Source: Fusibacillus kribbianus
GTDB lineage: Bacteria; Bacillota; Clostridia; Lachnospirales; Lachnospiraceae
NCBI RefSeq assembly: GCF_030053595.1
Contig: NZ_JASGBQ010000031.1
Coordinates: forward strand, 1-34,547
Length of the DNA stretch: 34,547 nt
Direction of reading: 5' to 3'
Shown: in pieces, positions 23,199 to 31,618 of the stretch
How positions within the stretch are numbered: position 1 is the stretch's first letter
Layout: the number at the start of each line of letters is the position of its first letter
Notes under the pieces: generated by a model
What the model was told of the DNA's origin: nothing
Database searches by the model: none
The model's input: only the letters and a program-made list of their open reading frames with translations
Position numbers and translations under genes: made by a program

Positions 23199-23926
23199 TA
23201 GAAACTTTCTCCTTCCTTACAGCTATAATCTTCAAAACCACTCTTTGTCTGTCTGCTCTGTTTGGCATCCTTCTCAGACCAGCTGCGAAGCGCTGCCTCG
23301 CAGTTCTGATAAGCTTTACCATTGGCCGCGAGGTAAGCACTCATCTCTTCAATCAGCCCGTCCATCCTGCCGGGATAATCCCTGCAGAGCTGATCGTATT
23401 CATCCTGTGAGAGATAAATATTCTTATAACGACCATATCCAGTACGCTGATTTACTCCATTGTTCTTACTACCATTATTTGTTTCTATTACTTTATTAGG
23501 AGCCGAAATCCTGTCCCTCGTAAGATCAGAAACATCACCTTCGTGAGGACTACTTTTCCTACCTCTGGAGTGCAGCAATAGCACTTCGTCAGAAAACTGC
23601 CCTATAGAAGGAATAAGAACATAAAGAATATTGGCTTTCGAGAAGCCGCCGGACTTGCGGATCAGCAGCCCTGCTTCATCTAGTTCATTGAGAACCGATT
23701 TCACTGTGGACTGCGACTTGCCCAGCGTTTCCGCCAGTTCTGCTATGGGAAAGACCGTGTAGATCTTTCCATCAGCTACCCATTCATTCTTCAGCGAAAG
23801 CCTGGCTCTGTCATACAAGACCATATAGGCCAGCTTTGCTGTCTGACTGATGGGTGCCCGAAGCAAGAACTCCGGAAACTGATAGTATTTCAGAAACTGC
23901 GTTCCCAGTCTGATGTAATCACTCAT
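23198..23926 (-). CDS. repA: RepA_N-type replication initiator
   Basis: The N-terminus (YIRLGTQFLKYYQFPEFLL, then ISQTAKLAYMVLYDR) is the RepA_N winged-helix domain of Firmicutes plasmids and integrative elements. A second HTH follows (FPIAELAETLGKSQSTVKSVLNELDEAGLL). The middle is variable, and the C-terminal part (YKNIYLSQDEYDQLCRDYPG) is typical of host-adapted tails. GGAGG lies 7 bases before the ATG at 23926; the TTG just upstream is not needed. Iteron-like repeats lie 70-230 bases upstream, as expected for its origin. It supports autonomous replication of the excised element. Confidence 0.92.
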   Translation of the reverse strand: MSDYIRLGTQFLKYYQFPEFLLRAPISQTAKLAYMVLYDRARLSLKNEWVADGKIYTVFPIAELAETLGKSQSTVKSVLNELDEAGLLIRKSGGFSKANILYVLIPSIGQFSDEVLLLHSRGRKSSPHEGDVSDLTRDRISAPNKVIETNNGSKNNGVNQRTGYGRYKNIYLSQDEYDQLCRDYPGRMDGLIEEMSAYLAANGKAYQNCEAALRSWSEKDAKQSRQTKSGFEDYSCKEGESF

Positions 23927-23998
23927 CAAATAACCTCCGTTAAAATTCCCGTCCTTCCGCTGCAGTCGATCAGACGATATTGATAAAGGATCCGTTTA

Positions 23999-24160
23999 TC
24001 TCCTCACTTAACCTACGTGGAGAAAAAATCGCAAAGTTGTTGTGATTTCTCGAAAAAACTTTTTATTTTTTCTTCTCACTTATCCTACGTGGAGAAAAAA
24101 CAGCCGCCATGACGTGATTTTTGTAAAATTTCTTCTCACTAATCTCGTGTGGACGGAAAA
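23999..24160. repeat. Three iteron-like repeats, candidate replication origin
   Basis: Three related 30-base units lie at 23999-24028, 24071-24100 and 24131-24160. Units 1 and 2 differ at few positions and share CCTACGTGGAGAAAAAA. Unit 3 is more divergent (CGTGTGGACGGAAAA). Each has CTCAC near one side and GTGGA near the other, forming an imperfect dyad. Each is followed after a GC-varied spacer by a T-rich segment with GTGATTT or GGTATTT. They sit directly upstream of repA and are probable initiator binding sites. The spacing, 72 then 60 bases, is uneven. Confidence 0.65.
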
Positions 24161-24205
24161 TCGCGAACGGAAGTCGGTATTTTGAAGATTTCTGCAAAAG
24201 AAAAA

Positions 24206-24243
24206 GGCCGGAGAGCAACTCGTTTCTGAGTCACTCTCCGGCC
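24206..24243. terminator. Strong bidirectional terminator-like hairpin
   Basis: GGCCGGAGAG (24206-24215) pairs perfectly with CTCTCCGGCC (24234-24243), with a further ACTC/GAGT inner stem. On the minus strand a T-rich run follows (the A-rich 24197-24205), so it would stop transcription coming from the protease/hsd side before the origin. Confidence 0.8.
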
Positions 24244-24285
24244 GGAACCGTTGTTCTATATGTAATTGTTTGCTTGCTCTATTCT

Positions 24286-24480
24286 AGAGCAAGTTTCGCC
24301 TTGGCTGCCAATAACTTGCTGAGAGCAAGTTTCGCCGTGTATGACAATTACTCAAAAACGGAGTTTTTCAAATTGCCACAAACGTGCAGTCAGAGCAAGT
24401 TTCGCCATGTTAAACACAAATCGAAATTGCTCTCCGGCAACTTGTTGGGGATTACGTTTCCCCAAGCCCTCGTGAGGGTT
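24286..24480. other. oriT-like region: three identical 15-base repeats and two hairpins
   Basis: AGAGCAAGTTTCGCC occurs exactly at 24286-24300, 24322-24336 and 24392-24406. Two hairpins follow: TTGGGGA/TCCCCAA (24445-24451 and 24459-24465) and CCCTC-GT-GAGGG (24467-24478). Repeats followed by paired hairpins near the replication genes resemble the transfer origins upstream of MobC/relaxase genes in clostridial elements. No relaxase gene lies within the window on either side. The assignment is inference from arrangement. Confidence 0.45.
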
Positions 24481-24537
24481 CATCACTGCGCGATTTCACA
24501 GTCTTTGCGGAGCAAAGGGGGAATATTTTCAAATTAC

Positions 24538-25353
24538 TCATTGTGCAGAAATTGATTCTATATAATCCTGAAACTCTTTAAGCTCTTTTGCCTTTATGTA
24601 GTACCCTAAATTAGTCATGATAGGAGTATGCGATTGAACATTTGTTGCAGTGGGTACAACCGTTACAACTACATTGCCCGTTGCATCATATTGTGGCCCT
24701 GCAAATAGAATGCCCAAGAAGATAAGCCTACTCTGCCCAAGGTACATATTTCCTTTTTTGTCTCTATAACCACCTTCATTAAACACATAAATCGGTGATC
24801 CAGATGACCCAGGGAAACAAGCCATATCAACCAAGCCAATTCCATCCTCATTAAAATCATATGCAGGATGTGAAGCAGTGTATCCTCTTCGGAATATTGG
24901 GAAATTATTCTTTTCATCCCATAATCCAATAGGATATCCCACCATTACCAGTTCTTCTAACGCTGAAAGTTCTTCCGTTATTCTATCTGTAGCTAAAATG
25001 CTTTCATCATTGGCAATGTAAAAAACATGTTTGCCCGTTTTTTGTAGCACTTCTTCAAAAAGAGGATTCACAAAACAAAAACATAAATCTTTTTTTGAAT
25101 GAAACACCCATTTAGCGTCAAGTGACACCTGCTGGTTTTCTATTGTCTCTCCATCATCAGATTGCAAATGGAGAAAAAAAGTCATTTGTTCATTCGGATT
25201 ATATCTGACAACGTGCTTATTAGTAATAATTGTGGGATAGACAAAATCCCCAATTTTAAAATTATAGAAAAATCCTGTTCCTGATGATCCGTCAGTCGCA
25301 ACAAGACGGACTGTATTAAATAATAATTGTTCCGATAGAGAGATTGGCTTCAT
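24538..25353 (-). CDS. Trypsin-like serine protease, last gene of the hsd operon
   Basis: A chymotrypsin-fold protease of 271 residues without a signal peptide, so presumably cytoplasmic. The triad is visible: His47 (ITNKHVV), Asp89 (SKKDLCF) and Ser184 in GSSGSP (182-187). It begins 12 bases after the hsdR stop with an AAGGAGG site and is co-transcribed. Intracellular trypsin-like proteases recur in defence loci, where they cleave a partner to trigger it or act as the effector. Its substrate is unknown; the HEPN protein or restriction subunits of the same operon are candidates. The stop lies next to the oriT-like region, so an insertion boundary may fall near 24500-24537. Confidence 0.85.
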   Translation of the reverse strand: MKPISLSEQLLFNTVRLVATDGSSGTGFFYNFKIGDFVYPTIITNKHVVRYNPNEQMTFFLHLQSDDGETIENQQVSLDAKWVFHSKKDLCFCFVNPLFEEVLQKTGKHVFYIANDESILATDRITEELSALEELVMVGYPIGLWDEKNNFPIFRRGYTASHPAYDFNEDGIGLVDMACFPGSSGSPIYVFNEGGYRDKKGNMYLGQSRLIFLGILFAGPQYDATGNVVVTVVPTATNVQSHTPIMTNLGYYIKAKELKEFQDYIESISAQ

Positions 25354-25364
25354 GTTATTCCTCC

Positions 25365-28300
25365 TTATGCAGCTACTTTGTATCTCGTATAAACATACTC
25401 ATAAATCTGCACTCGATACAGATTTATTGCATGATCATCGTAACTCTCCGGCAATTCTGCCCACAAGGTATCTCTGATCAAATTATCAACAACTGCTTTG
25501 GTTTCTGGTTTATCCGTCCAGTGATCAAGCTCAGCAATCTTCCCTTTGATTTTCTTCAGTAGATCCACCGCTACTTTTTTCAGTTCTTTGATTTCTTCTT
25601 TGGATAGATCATCCTTAAAGAGCATATCGTAAAGGGAAAGCTCTTCATCACTTTCGAAACCTTCACGAACATAGCGCTGCTCTTCCTGGGTCATGCTGTT
25701 CGCAAGATCCATCAGATCCATAAAAGTTTTCTCGATGGTTGCACGGTCCTGCTCACTGTTATATTCGTTAATGATTGCCATATAGCGTTCATAATAATCA
25801 ATTCGGTTCGGATTAGCCTTCAGCATACCATTAAGTCTAACCTGAATAAGCTCGGCAATGTCCTTGATGACAAGATTCTTTTTCTTTGCCTTGGCAAACT
25901 CCCGGCGGAGCAAATCAAAGTCGATCTTGCTGATATCAAATCTTCTCGATGGAGCCTGGCCGGACGGCTGTGTTTCAATCAGGATATACTCGCCCATAAT
26001 GCCGTTGATCTGAACCATCAAGTCAACCGTATCAATATGCTTGCGTTTCTTTTTTAGCTCATCATAGATAGCAATGATAGCATCCTTTTTCTGCCTGGTG
26101 TCTGTATCGATATCGCTTCGATCCAGGTACTTTACAAGACGACTGATTTCGCTTGCATAGGTTGAGTATTCCTTCTTGCTTTCAGGAGATTCGCAAACCA
26201 CATTGGCCGCATCCTGAAGGAGCGCCAGCTTTGCAAAGTCTTTCGCTGCAATCAGCTTTGCTAATGAGAAGTCACGCTCTGCGAGGAACGCATCCGCACC
26301 AGCAATTGCTTCCAGTATTTTCTCAATCAGTTTTTCCTTATCGACAGTTGGATCGTTTCCACCCGGCGTATTCGCAGTATAATCTGCGAGTGCTTTCCTC
26401 AGAGCTTTTACAATGCCGATATAGTCAATTACAAGGCCGTTGCTCTTACCCTCAGCCACACGGTTTGCTCTTGCAATTGTCTGCATCAGTGTATGTGCCT
26501 TCAAAGGCTTGTCCAAATAGAGGCATGACAGGCATTTTACATCGAAACCGGTCAACCACATTGCACAGACAAATACGATGCGAAGAGGATTGGATTTATC
26601 CTTGAACTCCTTGTCCAGTTCGCGTTTTTCCATCTTTGCTCTGTGAGGCAGAATATCCAATCCCCATTTCTTGAAGGTCTGAATTTCATTCTGTTCCTGG
26701 CTGATAACAACGGCCATTTCCGTTTCTTCCATCCAGGCTATCTTTCGCTGCAGTTCCTGTGCTTCCTGCTGAGAAGCGATCCTGAGCTTTTGCTTCAACG
26801 CTGCAATCTCAAGTTTCCAGCATTCCTGAACGTAATTGTACATTCGAACGCAGGTCACCTTATTGAGACAGACAAACATTGCCTTACCGCTGGTCCAGAG
26901 GTCGGAATAATGGCCGACAAAGTCCTTGGCGATTGCTTCCAAGCGGCCCGGTGCGGTAAGAAGGTGGATTTCCTTCTCAAACTCATGCTCCAATTTTTCC
27001 TGCTGATCGGCATCCAAGTCTGCAGCCTCAATTGCATCCAGGATCTTCTCTGTAATATCAGGATTTTTTATTTCCTGGATTCTCTCGCCTCGGTTCTCAT
27101 AGTACAGGGGAACGGTCGCACCATCCTCAACTGCACGTTTGAAGTCATAAACAGAAATATATCCACCGAAGGTCCTCTCTGTAATATTGTCACTGGAGAG
27201 AAGCGGTGTTCCGGTAAAACCGATTCTTGAAGCAGTCGGCAACAACGTCACCATATTTTCAGCGAAAATACCGTACTGACTGCGATGGGCCTCATCCGAT
27301 ATGATAATGATGTCATGATCAGGATAGATCGGCTCAAGGTTCGGCTTATTAAATTTCTGTATCAAGGTGAAGATAAAGCTCGGATTACCCTGCAGCTTCT
27401 CCACCAGGTCATCGCCACTTGAAGCGATAAACTGGCTGGATTTCGTTTTACCAAGCAAACCACAGTTCTCAAAGGTATCGGATATCTGCTTATTCAGCTC
27501 ATCACGGTCGGTCAGAACCACGATGGTCGGCGAACCGGCAAATTTGCGGCGGATCTTCTGAGCAAGGAATACCATGGAATAGCTTTTGCCGGAGCCTTGA
27601 GTATGCCAGAAAACACCCAGCTTACCATTGTTCAGCTTGCGGGCCTCATACGCTTTGACAGCCTCATTAACACCAAGGTACTGATGGTTTCGGGCAAGGA
27701 TTTTGGCAGTATGGCCGCCGCTGTGATCATAGAGAATGAAATTCTCAAACAGATCCAGGAAGTTTTCCTTCTTGCAGATACCTCGCAGCATTGTTTCAAG
27801 AGCAACGCTTCCCGATTCCTGTTCATTGAGTCGCTTCCACTCATGGAAGAACTCAAACTTGCTTCCAAGCGTACCGACCTTAGCCTCTGTTCCATTGGAC
27901 AACATAAGAAATGCATTGTAATAGAACAGATGCGGAATCGTATCCCGATAGTCGGTATAGTTGTTTGTATATGCGTCCTGAACATCCACTGTGTTCTTCT
28001 TTAACTCGACAAACAGAAGTGGAAGTCCATTTACAAAGCCCACGATATCTGTGCGCCTACGGTACAAATCGCCGTGGATTTTCAGCTCCTTAATCGCAAG
28101 AAAGTGATTATTGTCGGCGTGTTGGAAGTCGATAACAGACGCTTTCTTTTCTTCTGTTTTGCCACCCGGTTTCTTCACCGTAACAGGGATACCGTCACGG
28201 ATCATGGAATACTTCTCTTCATTGATTTGAAGAAGGGAGGCTGTCGAAAGATGGGTTTCCAGTTTGCGCTGTGCCTCATCAATCTGACTGAGGGTGAGCC

Positions 28301-28496
28301 ACGGATTAAGTCGCTTCAGGGCTTCTCTAAAATATCTTGCAAGAAGGATCTCCTTATAGCTTTTACGTCCAAAGGTTCCGTTTTCACCGAGAACTTCAGT
28401 ATCAAAGGCAAACTTAACCTCCCAGCCAAGTTCGTCTTCCAAAAGATGTCCGGCGCTTTCCTGAACGAGTATATTTTCAGAATAGTCGTAGCTCAT
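25365..28496 (-). CDS. hsdR: Type I restriction enzyme, R subunit
   Basis: HsdR translocates DNA and cuts it in complex with HsdM and HsdS. The nuclease domain holds Asp150 (RRRTDIVGF) and E-L-K at 164-166 (LLFVELKK). The motor has Walker A TQGSGKS (299-305), DEAH (401-404), FTGTP (427-431) and later the GFDVKCLSCLYLDKP and QTIARANR segments. The C-terminal helical part of 400 residues binds the methyltransferase core. The start overlaps the stop of the upstream HEPN gene (ATGA) and has AAGGAGGTGA just before it. All core motifs are intact at 1043 residues. Confidence 0.95.
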   Translation of the reverse strand: MSYDYSENILVQESAGHLLEDELGWEVKFAFDTEVLGENGTFGRKSYKEILLARYFREALKRLNPWLTLSQIDEAQRKLETHLSTASLLQINEEKYSMIRDGIPVTVKKPGGKTEEKKASVIDFQHADNNHFLAIKELKIHGDLYRRRTDIVGFVNGLPLLFVELKKNTVDVQDAYTNNYTDYRDTIPHLFYYNAFLMLSNGTEAKVGTLGSKFEFFHEWKRLNEQESGSVALETMLRGICKKENFLDLFENFILYDHSGGHTAKILARNHQYLGVNEAVKAYEARKLNNGKLGVFWHTQGSGKSYSMVFLAQKIRRKFAGSPTIVVLTDRDELNKQISDTFENCGLLGKTKSSQFIASSGDDLVEKLQGNPSFIFTLIQKFNKPNLEPIYPDHDIIIISDEAHRSQYGIFAENMVTLLPTASRIGFTGTPLLSSDNITERTFGGYISVYDFKRAVEDGATVPLYYENRGERIQEIKNPDITEKILDAIEAADLDADQQEKLEHEFEKEIHLLTAPGRLEAIAKDFVGHYSDLWTSGKAMFVCLNKVTCVRMYNYVQECWKLEIAALKQKLRIASQQEAQELQRKIAWMEETEMAVVISQEQNEIQTFKKWGLDILPHRAKMEKRELDKEFKDKSNPLRIVFVCAMWLTGFDVKCLSCLYLDKPLKAHTLMQTIARANRVAEGKSNGLVIDYIGIVKALRKALADYTANTPGGNDPTVDKEKLIEKILEAIAGADAFLAERDFSLAKLIAAKDFAKLALLQDAANVVCESPESKKEYSTYASEISRLVKYLDRSDIDTDTRQKKDAIIAIYDELKKKRKHIDTVDLMVQINGIMGEYILIETQPSGQAPSRRFDISKIDFDLLRREFAKAKKKNLVIKDIAELIQVRLNGMLKANPNRIDYYERYMAIINEYNSEQDRATIEKTFMDLMDLANSMTQEEQRYVREGFESDEELSLYDMLFKDDLSKEEIKELKKVAVDLLKKIKGKIAELDHWTDKPETKAVVDNLIRDTLWAELPESYDDHAINLYRVQIYEYVYTRYKVAA

Positions 28497-30418
28497 GTTG
28501 TCACCTCCTTGCTATCTGCCCAAAAACAGAATTCATCATTCATTTTCGTTATTACCAATACCATCAATTTAAGCAATTGCACATAATCATGGTGCTGTTC
28601 TTTTTCATTGTTTGAATATGTACTGTGGGCATATTTATTTCTTAAATCCAATCCATCACTGAATTGTGACTTATTCAACTCGTAATTGAGATATTCTGTC
28701 TCAGGCAGCGAAAACAAGGTGCTTTCTACTGTCAAATCTCCGTTTTGTATCATTAAGTCAATTTCTGTTTTCCATTTATTAAAGGCTTGCACGCATAACA
28801 CATCATGCTCATACAGATCCTTTAGAATCAATACTCTCGTGCTAGCAAGTTTAATTGCCCCAGAATCCTCAATGAGAATGCTTCCTCGCTGAGCAAGCCA
28901 TTTCAAAGAATTGAGTTGCCATTCCTTAAAGTCATTTTCACTCACCGATTCATTTCTGAGCAATTCAAATAACGTAGAATACTTTGCTTTAGTCCTTTCA
29001 GTAAAACTCAACACTGACTGATCCGAGAAGAGCGCAAACATCTCATTGTTTACTTCTTTACTTAAGGCATACGCATATTTACCATCTATCAAACTTGGAA
29101 TTCCTTCCAGAATCATGTGTTCGGAAGACATTTCAAACAGTTCTCTATCAATTGATCCATCCCTCACAAACATGCGGAATTGTTTCAGTACGCCGTCCAT
29201 CTCAGCTGCAAGATTACGACATTTTTCGATGTATGTTGCTGTCGATGACGATGCATTCATACCGAAACCTTCGACGCCAAATTCAGATGGAAGATACTGT
29301 TCAAAAAACCATTTGAATACATCCTCTAAATCAATTTCATGCTCCATCAAAAAGTTTTGGTACAAAGAAGTCTGCGCACTAGACAGCATATCTATCGCAT
29401 TAAAATGGTTCCCTCTCTTATAGAATTTGACACCATCTACAGCAAATGAACCTTCAAATGCACCAATTTGAGACTTCACTGAAACAAGAGTACTTCTTCC
29501 GGGAATATCAAACATTTCAAAAATATATCGAAAATTGTTTAATATGGACGGATAGTCCAACGACTCCTCAAGCCATCTGACATCATAAGAAATACTATAA
29601 TTAGTACCTTGGTTCTCATATTTCTTTAATTCATCTTGAATCTGAAATGTTACACCTATTCCATACGCATAATTCAACGCACCATCTGCGTGTTCACTCC
29701 AGAACTTTTCGAAAGCACGTTTTGCCTCTAAGCGAAGTTTATCGCTAATCGGACATTCCTTCGTGCTTTGTGCTTTATATATAAGCTGTAGTACATTAGT
29801 ATTTGCATACTCGCCGCGAACATATCGCAAAAACACTTCTTCATATTCAGAAGGTCCGAACGATTTTGGTAAATAACATACAGAATTGCCCTTCTCAAGA
29901 AACTTAGTTACAAGGATGCGTGCAGTTTGGTCAGAAGAACGAAGTACCTCTGCAAATTCTCTATCGAAGTGCTCGACCAGTTCCCTGTGCTCCAGCAATT
30001 TATAAAGAGTTGTATCTGGTTGCTTTAGAAAGCCCTGCATTGTCTCAGAGGAAATCTTGTTGTATACCTTGAACTTAACGAAAAGCTTCCAAAAATCATC
30101 TAGGTAAGAGATACACACGATACTCTGTATTTCCATAAAAGACGAATCATCAATTTTGCCGAAGAAGCGCCCAATAATAGGATTGAACTGTTTTACCCGA
30201 GAACAGTATCCCTTATGCACCGGTTCTGTCCATGAAGATAAAGCCACGCCCGTTTCGACCAATTGCTGAACATTATATAATTCCAAGATAGAATTGACGT
30301 CGTCATACTCTTTAGCCGCATCAAACGAGTTAAGAATTGGTTCTGCCTTTTCTAATTCCCAACCTATACTCATATCATTTTTGCTATAGAATTTTACGCC
30401 ATCGTATTCGGGTCGCAT
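28493..30418 (-). CDS. Large HEPN-motif protein inside the type I restriction operon
   Basis: This 641-residue protein lies between hsdS and hsdR and is translationally coupled to hsdR. Near its C-terminus it has DLRNKYAHSTY: Arg593 and His598 form the R-x4-H catalytic signature of HEPN RNases, followed by a long helix (HDYVQLLKLMVLVITKMNDEF). The rest is helical and acidic and has no motif I know. The start has GGAGG 7 bases upstream, 18 bases after the hsdS stop. HEPN proteins of defence loci usually cleave tRNA or other RNA when activated. The position recalls prrC, which lies within a type I restriction locus and encodes an anticodon nuclease, but this protein has no ABC ATPase. The RNase role is inferred. 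Confidence 0.7.
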   Translation of the reverse strand: MRPEYDGVKFYSKNDMSIGWELEKAEPILNSFDAAKEYDDVNSILELYNVQQLVETGVALSSWTEPVHKGYCSRVKQFNPIIGRFFGKIDDSSFMEIQSIVCISYLDDFWKLFVKFKVYNKISSETMQGFLKQPDTTLYKLLEHRELVEHFDREFAEVLRSSDQTARILVTKFLEKGNSVCYLPKSFGPSEYEEVFLRYVRGEYANTNVLQLIYKAQSTKECPISDKLRLEAKRAFEKFWSEHADGALNYAYGIGVTFQIQDELKKYENQGTNYSISYDVRWLEESLDYPSILNNFRYIFEMFDIPGRSTLVSVKSQIGAFEGSFAVDGVKFYKRGNHFNAIDMLSSAQTSLYQNFLMEHEIDLEDVFKWFFEQYLPSEFGVEGFGMNASSSTATYIEKCRNLAAEMDGVLKQFRMFVRDGSIDRELFEMSSEHMILEGIPSLIDGKYAYALSKEVNNEMFALFSDQSVLSFTERTKAKYSTLFELLRNESVSENDFKEWQLNSLKWLAQRGSILIEDSGAIKLASTRVLILKDLYEHDVLCVQAFNKWKTEIDLMIQNGDLTVESTLFSLPETEYLNYELNKSQFSDGLDLRNKYAHSTYSNNEKEQHHDYVQLLKLMVLVITKMNDEFCFWADSKEVTT

Positions 30419-30436
30419 GCTTTCACCTCCACTCTA

Positions 30437-31618
30437 TTAGATTTTTATTTCTCCGCTCATTAGTTTCGGCAACAAGCGATCACGGGCTTCGGTTAGCCTC
30501 GTAATCTGCGAATCTAATGCATTTATCTTTTCGTCAATACTATGCACGTAATTGTCGAACAAACATTTCAGTCCATCTGTTGGCACCACAAACATTTGAT
30601 CTAATAGCTCATTCTTAGAAATCGAAGCGAAAATAGAACCATTGCCTACTAAGTCATCTTTAAAGAATCGTTCTTTAAGCATATAGAAGAGAAAACTTTG
30701 ATGACCATCTTTTTCCTTCATGCCGGCCAAACCACGCCCAATAACGATCTTGTTCTTCGTAAAGTTTAATCTACCAACTGGGGCACGAACACTGAACAGA
30801 ATGCTTCCTGCTTCAGCAATTTTGGTAAGAGAAGAAGAATATGTACTATCTACTACAAACCGCCTTCCGTAGGTTCCAACACCTTGATGAAAAGGCAACC
30901 CTTCGTGATTGTCATTGTAAAATTCTGATTTTGGACTTTGCCCCATGACAACATCTACAATTTCAGACAAAGGTAGTTTTCTCCACCCCTTCGGCACGCT
31001 ATCAACAACCGGCACATCCTCATATCCAGGGAAATGCAAATCAACAAACCATTCCTTGTAAAGGCGCTGTGCCATTTCTTCAAGGAGTTTGATCTGCTGT
31101 TTGTTATTTTCGATGAGATCGTCATATGCGGATAGAATTGCTGCTATTCTCTCTTGATCTTCAAAATCCTCGTGAATGTTAAAGGTAAAGTTTCGCATAG
31201 TTCCAAGCAAAAGATTTTTTTGTGCGGAACCATTAGACCTATTTATAAATTCCTTAACACAATTCAAAAGCGCATAATATAAGTATCTAGGAAGGACTTG
31301 TTCTTTATCTGGTTTAACAATAGCTACACTTTTTTGAAATGTTGTATGCTTTGTTTCTTCCTGTTCTTTTACCAATGCCATCCTTCCAATAGTTCCGCTA
31401 TTAGTGATTAGAATATCATTTGGCTCTAGTTTTGTTCGTCTATGCGTATCTTCAAAATCTCTTTGGGTTATTTGTCTGGCATTTGTATAATCGATAATAC
31501 CATCATGGATATCTTTACAACTCACAAAGTAAAATCCAGAGCGCTCGGCATTTTCACAATCACCGTGCTTTCCATCAGTAATACTTACCGCAATATCTCC
31601 TAATTTTATTTCTTTCAT
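30437..31618 (-). CDS. hsdS: Type I restriction enzyme, specificity subunit
   Basis: HsdS carries two target recognition domains, one in residues 1-150 and one in about 210-345. They are separated by the conserved helical segment QERIAAILSAYDDLIENN followed by LYKEWFVDLHFPGYE, with the matching C-terminal helix (SQITRLTEARDRLLPKLMSGEI). It determines the bipartite DNA site of the hsdM/hsdR complex. The start overlaps the hsdM stop (ATGA). The length of 393 residues is normal. No second hsdS or inversion repeats were seen, so phase variation is not evident. Confidence 0.95.
   Translation of the reverse strand: MKEIKLGDIAVSITDGKHGDCENAERSGFYFVSCKDIHDGIIDYTNARQITQRDFEDTHRRTKLEPNDILITNSGTIGRMALVKEQEETKHTTFQKSVAIVKPDKEQVLPRYLYYALLNCVKEFINRSNGSAQKNLLLGTMRNFTFNIHEDFEDQERIAAILSAYDDLIENNKQQIKLLEEMAQRLYKEWFVDLHFPGYEDVPVVDSVPKGWRKLPLSEIVDVVMGQSPKSEFYNDNHEGLPFHQGVGTYGRRFVVDSTYSSSLTKIAEAGSILFSVRAPVGRLNFTKNKIVIGRGLAGMKEKDGHQSFLFYMLKERFFKDDLVGNGSIFASISKNELLDQMFVVPTDGLKCLFDNYVHSIDEKINALDSQITRLTEARDRLLPKLMSGEIKI

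Noticed and set aside
23999-24406. Possible CRISPR array
   Set aside because: The repeats belong to two unrelated sets of three, with uneven spacing and no cas genes; iterons and oriT-like repeats fit better.
24274-24555. A 93-codon plus-strand frame through the oriT-like repeats
   Set aside because: It spans three repeats and two hairpins, overlaps the protease end, and has no good ribosome site.
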